Of a stretch of 64,000 bases of DNA, positions 33,739 to 45,169 are shown piece after piece (within the stretch, counting starts at the first letter, position 1; the number at the start of each line of letters is the position of its first letter). The stretch is from Echinarachnius parma (Eukaryota; Echinodermata; Echinoidea; Clypeasteroida; Echinarachniidae), in assembly GCA_037951105.1 (NCBI GenBank), contig JBAMJV010008201.1, positions 1 to 64,000 of the forward strand, read 5' to 3'. The position numbers were made by a program, and so were the translations under genes. Under the pieces are notes generated by a model that saw nothing but the letters and a program-made list of their open reading frames with translations, had not been told where the DNA came from and did not search any database.

Positions 33739-34345
33739 ATGAACCGGAATGAACCAATAATAGTCCAACTGGTCTATTGCATCTTACGAACCAGAATGAA
33801 CCAGTAATAGTCCAACTGGTCTATTGCATCTTATGAACTGGTATGGACCAGTAATAGTCCAACTGGTCTATTACATCTTGTGAACTGGAATGAACCAGTA
33901 ATAGTCCAACTGGTCTATTGCATCTTATGAACTGGAATGAACCAGTAATAGTCCAACTGGTCTATTGCATCTTATGAACTGGAATGAACCAGTAATAGTC
34001 CAACTGGTCTATTACATCCTATGAACTGGAATGAACCAGTAATAGTCCAACTGGTCTATTGCATCTTATGAACCGGAATGAACCAGTAATAGTCCAACTG
34101 GTCTATTGCATCTTATGAACCGGAATGAACCAGTAATAGTCCAACTGGTCTATATTGCATCTTATGAACTGGTATGAACCAGTAATAGTCCAACTGGTCT
34201 ATTACATCCTATGAACTGGAATGAACCAGTAATAGTCCAACTGGTCTATTGCATCTTATGAACCGGAATGAACCAGTAATAGTCCGACTGGTCTATTGCG
34301 TCTTATGAACTGGTATGAACCAGTAATCGTCCAACTGGTCTTATT
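33739..34345. repeat. 47-bp minisatellite, 13 copies
   Basis: TAGTCCAACTGGTC recurs every 47 bp from 33,761 to 34,327; one interval is 49 because of an extra TA. Each unit contains ACCAGT and ACTGGT as inverted halves around AATAGTCCA, so each can form a small hairpin. Units differ by one to three bases (AACTGG/AACCGG, TTGCATC/TTACATC). Confidence 0.95.
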
Positions 34346-34965
34346 GCGTCCGGCAAAACTGTATAATAGTGCCAATTATATCCTGAAGGGCAGTGGGTAT
34401 TCCATTTAAAAAGCGGATGCAGAATATTTGCCAGGAAATGAATAAGGAAGTAAGTTAGTCGACAAACCACTATCTTCCTCAACACAAACTAGATCATGAA
34501 AACAAAATTGATGAAATGATCTTTTATGTCTACATAACTTCCTTTTTTGCTGTTAGTCAATTCAATACAACGGTAGTATTTCCTTAATTCTATTTTATTG
34601 CAAAGTATTACTATTTTCTATAAAAAGAAAGGAATAGAGAGAGATAAGGTGGTAGACATTGTGAAAAATATATGCACTCCTACATTGTCAATCTATTCAT
34701 GATGCTTATTTTATAAGGGGCCCAAACTTTCGATCCTAGCTGGACCTTTACAAAAGGCGAAATGAGAAACATGTCATGAAATCTGACATGAATTGACATG
34801 AAATTAGATTGTCATATGAAGATGTTCCATATCAATAATGAGTCTATAGATTAATTGACATACATGGTATATTTATATTCATGAGATTTGTATTTGTTTT
34901 CTTCATTTTCTATTCTATATTTCATGCTTACTGGTTTTGATTTTGAAATACAGATTTCTCCCTGT

Positions 34966-35370
34966 TATTTGTAATCTATATTGCATCACGAGATTTGGAA
35001 GTGAAATTTTTCTTTCATTTCTCATGAATATGGCAGTCGATTTGGAAATGAATTAATTTGTTGGTGTAGTTCTATAATGCATCGTGAGATTTCAAAGTGA
35101 AACTTTTCTTTCATTTCTCATGAATATGGCAGTCGATTTTGAAATGAATTAATTTGTTGGTGTAGTTCTGTAATGCATCGTGAGATTTCGAAGTGAAACT
35201 TTTCTTTCATATCTTATGAATATGGCAATTGATTTTGAAATGAATGAATTTGTTGGTGTAGTTCTATATTGCATCCTGAGATTTGGAAGTGAAACTTTTC
35301 TTGAATTTCTTGAGAATATTGCAATCGATTATGAAATGGAATGTATTTGTTGGGTGTCATTTCACACTGA
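34966..35370. repeat. 96-bp tandem repeat, four copies
   Basis: AGTGAAAYTTTTCTT begins near 35,000, 35,096, 35,192 and 35,288, exactly 96 bp apart, and units share CATGAATATGGCAGTCGATT. 96 is a multiple of three, and the last unit and a half read as an open 67-codon frame. The earlier units carry AATTAA in place of AATGAA, which puts a stop in that frame, so I treat the array as non-coding. Confidence 0.85.
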
Positions 35371-35483
35371 GTCACCATCGTGACTCGTCCAAGAAAGTAG
35401 ATTACTTTCACTACGTCCCCTTCTTGTAGTATTCAGTGGAAAGTGATATTTCAGTGTAGACGGACAACTGAAAAGGAAATTGG

Positions 35484-35826
35484 CAGTGGTGTACATAGGC
35501 GTACCAAGGGGGGGGGGGGTGGGGAGGTGTGGGTGTTCAAACACTCCCCCTTAGCGATTTTGTTTTTTTACTATTTAAGGTATTCAAACACACCCCAACT
35601 ATGGAACTGAATGAAGCTAAAATGCCCCCCTTGGAACAATCATGGGTTCTACTATGGTGGTGTATATAGAATGGGCTGACTGATTGGGGGCACATTTTTA
35701 TTTCTTTATATTTCTTGAATTTGTTCAGAGTGTTACCTTATTTATTATTATTTTTGTAAATTATTAGAGAGGACATGTTTCCCTCCCCCCCCCCCCCCCC
35801 CCCCCCAACCCTTAGCTATGCCACTA
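35484..35826. mobile_element. CAGTGGCGTAGC-type degenerate element
   Basis: CAGTGGTGTACATAGGCGTACC at the left, a G run (35,510-35,519), GATTGGGGGCACATTTTTATTTC, a C run (about 35,784-35,806) and TTAGCTATGCCACTA at the right follow the family layout. No clear target duplication is seen. Confidence 0.55.
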
Positions 35827-35883
35827 AGCTATTATGGACTTTGATTAACATGTTGACCCTTCCTATACTTGATTATATAGTTG

Positions 35884-36480
35884 TACATTTACACAGGAAT
35901 ATGGTCAGAAAACAGAACTTTTAACTATCACCTAGGTTTAAAAATATTGTGTTGAAACATACATTTACACACAAAGAATATAACTGAAAAAGAGCAAAGA
36001 AAATGGGATTCCAGCGGGATTCGAACCCGAGACCTCCAGATTGCTAGACTGATGCTCTTACCGACTGAGCTGTATAGAAAACCCTTTGTTCGGCGTTTGT
36101 CCCAGAAACCCCTTAGCTTTCAAGCTAAGCACAGAACATTTTCTTGTAAGTGAAATTAAACTTTTTCAATCTGTTCCCCTTTCTTGCAGTCCTTGTTTGA
36201 ATTAACAAAGAATATTGTTAGAAAACAGGACTTGTAGTTTGGCATCATCTTGATTCTATAATATTATGTTTGACACTATATGTCGGTCCTTTAAATTGTG
36301 ATGATGCAATCGCCATTTTGAGGGGTATCAAATAATCTTCTCAAAATTGGCATTAGCAGATAATATTTTGCATTTTGGTGTACCGTAATTCACCTTGAAA
36401 CACAGAACATTTTGCTTGTTAGTGAAAGGAAACATTTTCAATCTGTTTCCCTTTCTGACGGTCCTCTAATCTCTTTGTGA
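35884..36480. repeat. Two-copy duplication, ~300-bp period
   Basis: GGAATATGGTCAGAAAACAG (35,896) recurs as AGAATATTGTTAGAAAACAG (36,207). CACAGAACATTTTCTTGTAAGTGAAA (36,129) recurs as CACAGAACATTTTGCTTGTTAGTGAAA (36,400). The tRNA-like sequence at 36,011-36,078 is present only in the first unit, so it was probably inserted. Confidence 0.7.
36011..36078 (-). pseudogene. tRNA-like sequence with A and B boxes
   Basis: On the minus strand, CAGCTCAGTCGGTAAGAGC (D arm, A box) is followed by an anticodon-like loop CTAGCAA (AGC, Ala-type) on an imperfect stem, then GGGTTCGAATCCCG (T arm, perfect B box). The acceptor arms do not pair and the anticodon stem has a mismatch, so it is not a normal tRNA. 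TTTTC soon after the B box could serve as a Pol III terminator. It is a tRNA pseudogene or the head of a SINE. Confidence 0.65.
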
Positions 36481-37505
36481 TAAGTCAATCATTTCCTGAG
36501 CTGATTTCATGATAAGTATTGCCAATCTGAACATCCAAATCATTTCTTACCTGAGGTTATTTTCTTACAGTCACACCTGATTCTAAATAAACAATATACA
36601 GTAGAATTTGGTGATTTAATAACCTGTTTCAACTTTCAACAGACATTTCGTATGCATAAAGACTGCCATAAGTACAATGAACTGTAGGTAATCACAAATT
36701 AATTTATTTAAAACCTGATTCTTTTCTTAGTGGACCAAACTAAATTGAATATTTGATGGATCCTGAGATTGTCGAAGACACTTTTTAATTTGTTTCCTTT
36801 TTTCATAATGTTTGTTTTCCCCCTTTTTTCATAATCATAAAAGGCTGGCTGCTGAATTGCGAACAATCACGTACTGACATCTGAACAGTCAGAACTTAAT
36901 TCAATATTTGATGGGATGTGTCTACATATTGCTGTGCCAGCCATATTTAGTACTACCTAGTAGCACCTCATTCATTCCAGAAGAATGTGAAATTCGACCC
37001 TGAACTGTGACTAATCAGATCTTACATGAGACCCTCCCATCGATCATCATTTGCATACAATCCTTTTAGACTTTATTATAGTATATCTGCCAACTTTGGT
37101 TCCCTTTGTTATATCCTGAAATGTATTGAATTACTTTTATAATAAGGAAACTAACTATAAGTTGATTAAATTGGAAACTAAGAAAGCTTGGCATTTAAAC
37201 GTGCCAATTGGCTGCGTCTTTTAATATGTGTTGCTTTATGCAACAACAAAAAGAGTGTCCATTACAATTAAAGGGATCTAGGTAACATAAATTGTCAAAA
37301 TCCACAAAATGTGTATGAATTTGTGCCCAGCTTGCTAATAATGTGCATGTCATGTTGGTGAACAGGGCCCTGTTTCTTATAACCTTAAATTCCAGTTGTT
37401 GCAAATGTCCAAATGTTGTAACCTCTAATAAAGATAACAGTCCATCCAAATAAAGTATTATGGTTGTTACAATAATTGGTCATTAACTAACAATGGAAAT
37501 AGCTT
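36481..37505. other. Gene-less stretch with MITE end
   Basis: A solitary left end of the TTAA family (TTAAAGGGATCTAGGTAAC at about 37,269-37,287) is visible. The rest is AT-rich with no supported gene. Confidence 0.45.
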
Positions 37506-37872
37506 TATAAAGGGATCTAGTAACTTTGTTGACATGTGCAAAAAGTGATGAGTGGTTGATACAATGTGTATTGGAGTGATCTGATATGTCCAATGAGTGT
37601 TGTGTGAAAATGTCAAGTTAAATGGACGTTATATGGTCGAGTAATGAGCAAAAATTCAAAGTGATATACACTAACTCATTGCACTCACTTTGTACACGGT
37701 TTTAACGATCCAGTGGATAATTTAACATCTGAACACTTTAATCGTAAATATCTTTTTAACAAAAGGGAAATTTGAAAAACCGAAACATGTCCCATGCTTT
37801 TATACAACAAGGTATGAGGGAACCGCTAGAATTCCAATTGGATTTTGAGGAATTGGACAATGTTACTAAAAA
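37506..37872. mobile_element. TTAA-family MITE (copy 4)
   Basis: AAAGGGATCTAGTAACTTTG at the left and GGACAATGTTACTAAA at the right match copy 3 (24,076-24,470) in the same orientation. Flanking TTAA is mutated on both sides (TATAA and TAAAAA). Confidence 0.75.
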
Positions 37873-39877
37873 TGAAAAAGGGTCCTGAAGGTAGCCGAAA
37901 GGTTGAAAATGTTGTTAAAAGTGGGTGAAGTGTGTTTGAAGCTAATCATTTCTCCTGATATATAGTAGCCTGGTAGGGTACCAGTATGTGATCAATGTTC
38001 AAGGTAGTAGGAAGTCAGTGTTATATAATGTATATCTTCTATGATTATCATATCAACGTGTGACTGCGAAAGCTTCTCTGAACATGTGACAGAATGGTAT
38101 ATTGCGCAATAATTTTGACCTATTTAGAATTATAGTCTTGTATTTTATGTTAATGATGTGACTATTAATCCCTTTTTTAAATGTTCTTGCTTGGTTATGT
38201 TTGGAAATTTTAGAATTTTAGAATGTTAGAATTATTTTGACAAATATACACAAGTAAACAAGAATTAACAATTATTTTAGATCATAATGCAACAACAATG
38301 ACATACCAAGAATATTGAACTATATGCGTCTCGGAAATAAGTCTGATGTAAAAATAGTTTATTTCATCGGTGTTCTTTATAACTGTATCAAAGATTATTT
38401 TACATCAGGATGCAACCAAAATGAATTACCAAGAATATTGAACTATGTGACTTGGAAATTTGTCTGATGTAAAAATAGTTTCTAACATAAGTGGTCTTTG
38501 TGACAAGTGAGCTGAATAAAAGACCTATAACTACCTACTAATTATTTAAAGTGATCCATTCAATTAATCAAATTCAACCTGAATCCATTGGAGCTTTCAT
38601 ATTTCTCTTGTACATTTTTGTTTGGCTTACGGTCACAGAATAATCAGTGAAATAGGTTTTCATTGTTCAGATATCTCTCCCTAATTATGGCTGGATTTAT
38701 GATTGAATTGAATCGAAGTGCATTCTGGAATTGCTTTTCGGTTATAGTCAAAATTAATTAGGTAGTAGCTAATAAAATATAACATACATTTTCGCATTTG
38801 TCAATTTAGGTAAATCGTTTGATTACGGTGTAAATATATTTAAGCCTTTTCATATGTTTTTTGTGTGTTTTAATGTTTATTTCTTATATATCTGTTGATT
38901 TAAATTTATATAATGTATGTAGCTTATTTATTATGTTGGTTGTACTGGTTTTTGTATTTGTATACAAGGGCACACCGGTAAAGCAGTTTTTCAACTGAGG
39001 ATGTCTACCCTGTATTTTTATTTAAAGTAGACATGAAAAGAAAACAAATACATAGTGTTTCTTTCTATAAAACTATCAAAGTCATTGAGAAGAACCTAAC
39101 AATGATATTGGTATATGATTGAAGTCTTTAATATCACTTTCATAAAAAGCATTATTAAGTTAAATGAACAAAGTGCTCAAACCAGACTACGGAAGTTATT
39201 ACAGTTTACGATACCAGCAACCTTTCGCAAGGCAGGAAATCTCATGACCGGCATATTAAAGTAAATTGCACATAATGAAAGGAAATAATAGTTATAATGG
39301 TATTTACTGTCGTAAAATGTAGTGGCTTTTAATATTCATGAGAAGAAGTCGTATGAGTGTCCTGGTTTTGTATGATACATTTTTGTTTTGTATTATTATC
39401 AATAATTTGTAATGAATGGATTCTCTGAATGTCATGGGACCCTTCAATGTACATTCAACTCAAAACTGAAAAGGTCAGACGAGAATTAGCTATTAAATTC
39501 TATTTTAATGGCTCTTTGCTTATATACTTACACCTTTTCTCAACCAGTTTTTCCCCAGTTAACTTAAATTATACATAATGCAGCTATACTTTCTCAATAG
39601 TTTCATTTTTATTTTGATAATCTTTTTCTTTTTTTTGTTTTAAATCCTTTTCTGTTTAAATTCAACTATGCAATACATTGAAATGGATCAAATAAAATTA
39701 AAACAAATTTACTGTATAAGTGTAACTAATGTTAATGAATCGTTACATTTTATGTTAAAAGTCTGCTAATCATCAAAATGTAATGAATAAATCAAATATA
39801 AAAAAAATATTTAAACATTTTATGCAAACTGCATTTAATCATGTCCGTTATTCTCTCTTTTTCTATCCTGTGTCCAG
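37873..39877. other. Gene-less AT-rich stretch, possible intron
   Basis: There is a local duplication: ACCAAGAATATTGAACTATAT with TCTGATGTAAAAATAGTTT at 38,304-38,360 recurs at 38,436-38,482. A dispersed repeat (GAGCTTTCATATTTCTCTTG and CCCTAATTATGGCTGG at 38,590-38,725) resembles 63,747-63,880. If 39,878 is an acceptor site, this would be intron sequence. Confidence 0.4.
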
Positions 39878-40995
39878 GTCAACCAGGCGTTGGATTATGG
39901 GAATGCCCGGTCAACCCAGTGGTGAGATCTGTCAGGTGATGTGTGACCTTTGACCCTAGATGATGTCATGTGACAGAGGAACACTTCCTCTTCCAAACTT
40001 GTGACTGCACTGCACAGCAAATTTAGCAGGAAACTGGGTAGAATTGTGATTTTTGAAGTGATCCATCAACTTCATAAGATTTTTCCAAATGTAATATTTG
40101 AGATTTCAATCATATACCATTATCATTGCAAAATTATTCTGAATGATGTGTTATAGTCTATTTTTCACAGAAAATGAACTCTTTGTACCTAGTAAAAAGT
40201 GCTAAGATAAAATTGATATCAGATTTTATCACTTTTGCTCATTGAGTTTGATTACAATGGAAAAAGCTGGAATGGTTTTCATTCAATCATATTAAAGTAT
40301 CTCCATAATTCAGGAACTATTTTGACAAAGTTAATGGATCGCTCTAAAACTACATGATTCGGGAAATCTCTGAAACCCCAAAACCCTTCTAGTGCCAACA
40401 TTATCTGTATGTATGTAAAGACACAGTTGCGTAGCGTGGTCGGACTGATCGGGGGGGGGGGGGGGGGGGGGGGCATGCACAATTATTGGGGGCCACACTT
40501 TATGTATTTTTTTTTTTTTTTCAAAAATTGTCCCCTTATGTTTCCTAATGTTTTTTTCTCAAATTATTGAGGGGTACATGCCCCCACCCCCTCTCCAGCC
40601 CCCTCCCCACGTCGCTACGCCACTGTAAAGACATAAGCAACAATCCTATATCAAAGCTAAATCTGGATTCAAATCATTTAAATTTCGGATCAGCACTCAG
40701 ATCTATGGCTCATAGGCAAATTTATATTGTGGTCAAAACAATACTTATATGACTGATTGCTAGCTATACCAAATTTTACATTTTTCTCCTGCTTTGATTT
40801 GAATAAAATAAATTAAATACCTTATGAGAATAGTCATATTAGTTTTACTTAACATCGATTATGTTTGCTTGTTAGTCTTTTCTTCTGTTTATATTTTGTA
40901 AGCATTTTCCTAGTTCAAAGATTTACACATTTTGTTGGTAAGCTATGTATTTGTTTTTATCATTTTGAATAAAAATGTAAATATTCAACGAACAT
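39878..40995 (+). CDS. Candidate terminal exon and 3' UTR, unknown gene
   Basis: TTCTCTCTTTTTCTATCCTG followed by TGTCCAG (AG at 39,876-39,877) is a strong 3' splice-site look. All three frames then run 16, 25 or 20 codons to a stop (ending 39,925, 39,953 or 39,939); frame one reads VNQALDYGNARSTQW. AT-rich sequence follows with AATAAA at 40,802 and 40,969. Two short elements (40,055-40,345 and 40,424-40,625) would lie inside the UTR. No upstream exon is recognised and the gene identity is unknown, so this is a prediction from signals only. Confidence 0.25.
40055..40345. mobile_element. Old relative of the 53.1-kb TTAA MITE
   Basis: GAAGTGATCCATCAACTT and AAGTTAATGGATCGCTC form degraded inverted ends. 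TTGAGATTTCAATCATATAC and TGAATGATGTGTTATAG align with the interior of the element at 53,119-53,508. Confidence 0.5.
40424..40625. mobile_element. hAT-like MITE with 8-bp TSD, CAGTTGCGTAGC ends
   Basis: It starts CAGTTGCGTAGCGTGG and ends GTCGCTACGCCACTG. The 8-bp duplication TAAAGACA flanks it exactly (40,416-40,423 and 40,626-40,633). The interior has a run of about 23 G and a GGGTACATGCCCCC segment. TSD length and ends fit hAT, and this copy anchors the family seen at 14,876, 24,503, 35,484, 49,746 and 51,449. Confidence 0.85.
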
Positions 40996-41396
40996 TGTAT
41001 ATTTCTGTATTCATTTTTCTATGGGGAGGGGGGCAATGAAAAGGCAAGAACTCTAGGATGGGGCAATTGTTTTTTGCCCCCCACCCCACCCCCACATTAT
41101 TAGCTTTGCAACTACCCCAATAACCACATTTACTGATTTGATGACCTGGAAATATTAGATACAATCACAGGAATCATATAGAGTATGCATATTTTGTTTT
41201 TAAAATATCAGATAACTTGAAGCTAAATTTAGCTCAGGAATCTCAATATCAAAGTAAACATGTCACAGAACTACCTGTATCAGTGTATCTGTATTTGTCA
41301 AGTAGTGCTTCTATGAAAACTAATATAATGTAAAACATCACATTTTTACACTTTGTGTCCTGTTTGTGTATTTTCTTGCGTAGGTGGATGTGTGTG

Positions 41397-41411
41397 TGGG
41401 CGTTTGTGTGC

Positions 41412-41453
<42 letters not shown>

Positions 41454-41576
41454 GTGTGTATGTGCGTGCGTCCGTATGTGGGTGTATGTGTGTGTGCATG
41501 AGCGTGTGTATGGGTGTGCATGCGTATGTGTGTGTGTGCATGTCTGTGCGTGTGTTTGTGTGTATGTGCGTGCATG
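41397..41576. repeat. (TG)n dinucleotide microsatellite
   Basis: A perfect TG core at about 41,415-41,448 is surrounded by GTATG and GCGTG variants. Cys/Val or His/Thr frames on both strands are artefacts. Confidence 0.95.
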
Positions 41577-41654
41577 ATGATTATGTATTTACATATTACC
41601 ATTGCAAAGTGTCAGCACAAATCACACAGTACATTTAATGCTTATTAACCACAA

Positions 41655-42604
41655 TTAAGGGAGACCCCCCAGTTCATAAAAAGGAATCATAAAAATCGAT
41701 TTTGGGGTGATTTTACAATATTAGTGTAAAATAAATGTTGGATATGGATAGTATAACTCCAGACAAGTCTTTTTAGGCATGTGTAATTTGACACCAACAT
41801 GCCTAATTTGCATACAATAGAAGAAGAAAAAAAATCATTAAACCATCCTGGTGTCTTTATTTGTCAGTCAAATTCATTCAAATTTGCTGAGTATGTTCTT
41901 TGGGTATATGTCTAGAATTTGGGTGGTTTATTTTTTTTGAAAAAATATTTCTTTTATTTTATTTATTTTTTTTCTGTTAATTAATTGTTTTTATTAGCTA
42001 ATTAGATATTCATAGACTAATTCTTTAAAATGCAAACACACACACAGCAAACAAAACCACTCAATTTTAAGAATACATCATCACAAACCAGCACCCCAAA
42101 TTTCAGCTCAATACAACATTCCATTTTCTCTCAAAATTGGATTATACCACACCCTTTTTCTCAAAAAAGAGAATTTGGAGAAAACAAAGAAAAACAAAGA
42201 AAATAAAAAGAATTACATTTTGAATCGCGTTAAATACATTCCGAATGGTAAACGACACCCAAATGAGGCAATTTTGACCATTAACAATTTTTTTTTTATT
42301 TAGTTCATTAATATAGATGTATATCAACAGCAAAACATATGAATATACATCAATTAATACAATTAAAAGGTAATTAACTGATTTAATGAGTACTCTAATG
42401 TGCTATACTTTACTGTACAAAAAGGTCATTAGAATATAAGATAAATGTGACTTTGAACTTGATTTTGGAGAAATTGTAGGCCTTTTTTTTTACTCAAATT
42501 TTTACAGAACATTCAACAGATATTACTGATCAATTTGACATCAAAATTTAAAAAAAGTTAAAAAAAAAAAAAAAATGGTAATTATACTGTATGTCCCCCC
42601 TTAA
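41655..42604. mobile_element. TTAA-flanked element, GGGAGACCCCCC ends
   Basis: TTAA-GGGAGACCCCCC at 41,655 is opposed by GTCCCCCC-TTAA ending at 42,604, about 950 bp in all. The interior is AT-rich with a short minus-strand frame only. The TIR is short (GGGNGAC), so the boundaries are probable rather than certain. Confidence 0.45.
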
Positions 42605-42876
42605 GAGCTAAAGAATCCAATTCAATTTACTCAATGAGAGGACACATACTCAAAACAGAATATCTTTATAAAAAATAGGTCCTATAATAATCGGATTATA
42701 CATGTACATGTAATATTGGGTGACTAATTTCACATTCTTGATATTAGATGTGAATTTCACCACTCTTGAATGCTAAATACTAGTAATTCAATTTTAAAAA
42801 AATTGCTGAAAGATCGTCATGTACATACTCTAAATGGAATTGCTTTTTAAAAGGGGTTATAGTACCTTGGGATCAT

Positions 42877-43121
42877 GGGCGTCAACAGGCGGGGGACGGG
42901 GGGACATGTCCCCCCCCCCCCCCCCACACTTTTTTCATAAGTGTATACATTATGTATGTTTGATTCCACAGATTTCATAGATTTCACTGTGACATACATG
43001 TATATGTGAAATTTCTATCTCAGATATGCACCAAATCGCACAATTTCAAGCCCAAAATTGCAAAAGCTCCCTCGCCAATGTCCCCCCCCCCCCCCCCACT
43101 TTTGAGAAGCTGTTGACGCCC
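42877..43121. mobile_element. TIR element, GGGCGTCAAC ends
   Basis: GGGCGTCAACAG at 42,877 is mirrored by CTGTTGACGCCC ending at 43,121. GGGGGACATGTCCCCCC and a second C run (about 43,082-43,098) lie inside. About 245 bp, non-coding. Confidence 0.7.
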
Positions 43122-44520
43122 TTGTTTGGGATTAGTATAAAAAGCATGACTTATTTCACATTTTGTGCTCTCTCACTAACCGCTACAGAACGTGTGAATG
43201 ATGTTTTATTCGACAAAGTGTCTATAGAATTCAAATAGCGGACACAAACAAAAAATTCTTCTGGCACTGAGAATAAAGTCATCTGATAAAGAGTTTGAGA
43301 CTTTGTTCACATTTCTGCCAATTGAGTCAAATTAACCACTAGTAAATGCGTGAAGAATTCCATTATTACAGTATTCGACAAAAATGCATAGAGGCTGAGT
43401 CATGCTTGATTTGAACAAGAGAGTCAGTGTGGTTCAGTTGTCAGACATTGGTATAGTGGTCAAGGGTTAGCACTAAATGGTCAAAACTAGTCTGAAAATG
43501 GTAATACTAGTAATGGAATAGAGGTCAACTTTGTATGTCCCAAACCCCACTGTTTGCGGTCATAGACCCGACCCATGTATTTATACAGAGTCACTCTTTA
43601 TTTGTCATGGACAATAATCCAAAGTTTTAAAGTAAGACCATTATTTCTCTCCATGTCGAAATTTGTTTCAAACTTTAACATTGAAATTGTATTATAGATT
43701 ATGGTTCATATTAGCAAAGAAGGGTTTGGAATGAAAAAAAATGTATACAAAAATGGTGAAGTAAAGAGAGGTCAAACGTGTGTTTCCCCATGCACTGTCT
43801 GTAGTCACTGATGTAGCGTTGTCCAACCGATTGGGGTCATGGTCTTTGTAAATTCTTATAGCTTTGGTTTTGCATTGTTATTTTGTTTTAATGTGCTTTT
43901 GTCAAATTATTGGGGGCAATAATTTCGTAGCTTCGCCAGGTCAAAAAACACCCGATCCACATATTTATTCATAATTAACCTCTTATTTTTTTTCAAGGAA
44001 AACATTTCATTTCAATCCTGTAAAAAAACATTGACCTTAGCAATCAAATAAATGGGGGAGGGGGGGGGGGGGGGGGGTTCTATTGCAAGCTTCTGCCCAA
44101 AATGTGTATGATTTGATATTATAATTATTTTCATTTATTGTTGTCATGCATATCTCTGTTTTGTTTTGGTTTTTTTTAACGTGAAGAACACACAAAGAAA
44201 ATTAAAATGGCAGCAAAAATATATCTTAAAGTTAGGTCCATTCTAATTAATGGGGCATATGTGTATAGCAATATAAATGAGTCGGCATAAGTTAAGGATG
44301 AATAATACATGTCTTGTATTATTTTGCAGGATGTATGCTTTTACTTTTAAAAAAATAAGCCTATTTATTTGATATAAAACATTCATACATAACCACATAA
44401 TTTGGGCACAAAGATGTTCGATTTTAATGCTCAATGGGCAATGGGGTATAAGCTACAGGGGCTATGGGCACTTGCCCCTCCCCCATACACACGCACACAC
44501 AAAAACACACACACACACAT
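43122..44520. other. Gene-less stretch with repeat remnants
   Basis: A degraded CAGTGGCGTAGC-type element (CACTGATGTAGCG at 43,806 to GTAGCTTCGCCAG near 43,940) and a G run at about 44,059-44,077 are visible. (CA)n near 44,490-44,518 precedes the next element. No gene. Confidence 0.45.
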
Positions 44521-44923
44521 CCCGGGGGGCCCACTCAACTATATTGCTGTACACACGCGCGACCAAAAAAACGCGTAAAAAGGGTACTTTTTGCCGATCA
44601 TGGCGCGTCACGCGCGTCACGCGTTTAGGGTGTCAAATAGGCCAAAATCAGAAAAAAGGGTATGTTTGTGGAGTTAAACAAATACGCGTTTAGGGTATCT
44701 TTTTCTCCAAGCTTGTTCAATTGACGTAGACCTTGTTTAGGGGTATGTTTTAGGGGTTATACTTGTTTAGGGGGCAAAATTGTCAAAAAAGCACTCGAAA
44801 ATACTTGAATAGGGTATAAATTTGACCAATGGATAAAACTTGTTTAGGGTGGGTTTGAAAAACCTGTGGTCGCGCGTGTGTACAGCAATATAGTTGAGTG
44901 GCCCCCCCCCCCCCCCCCCCGGG
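44521..44923. mobile_element. Foldback element with 44-bp TIRs
   Basis: The left arm 44,521-44,564 (CCACTCAACTATATTGCTGT, ACACACGCGCGACC) is mirrored almost perfectly at 44,868-44,923, where a run of about 19 C has expanded within the arm. The interior repeats AAAAAGGGTAC and CTTGTTTAGGG phrases. It is non-coding. A relative lies at 30,680-31,060. Confidence 0.85.
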
Positions 44924-45169
44924 ACACACATACACAAAACCTTGCTTGCTGGAAAATGGACAAATCAAAGAAAATCTGCAAAATCGTTTAATTTTTTAGG
45001 TAAATACATTTTGAAGACCTTTTTATTTGCTTGTCAGGTTTTTTAACGAAAATACAAGCCACCGACTCCCCCTGGCATCATAGCTACACCATTGGTGCTT
45101 GTTATATTGTACGTGATTCACTTTAATATCATCGTCCAGCTCGATCCAAATAAAGGCATGCATTACTAC
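44924..45169. other. Short spacer
   Basis: No repeat or gene is visible, and the minus-strand 72-codon frame at 45,023-45,241 has no motif. Confidence 0.4.

Noticed and set aside
34980..35383. 96-bp repeat as a 32-residue protein repeat
   Set aside because: Only the last unit and a half are open; earlier units have AATTAA stops in the same frame.
36011..36078. Functional tRNA-Ala gene
   Set aside because: The acceptor arms do not pair and the anticodon stem has a mismatch, so I list it only as tRNA-derived.
41249..41638. Overlapping Cys/Val and His/Thr frames
   Set aside because: Translations of the TG microsatellite on opposite strands.
44640..44860. Telomere-like TTTAGGG phrases
   Set aside because: The spacing is irregular and the phrases sit inside a foldback element, not in a tandem telomeric run.
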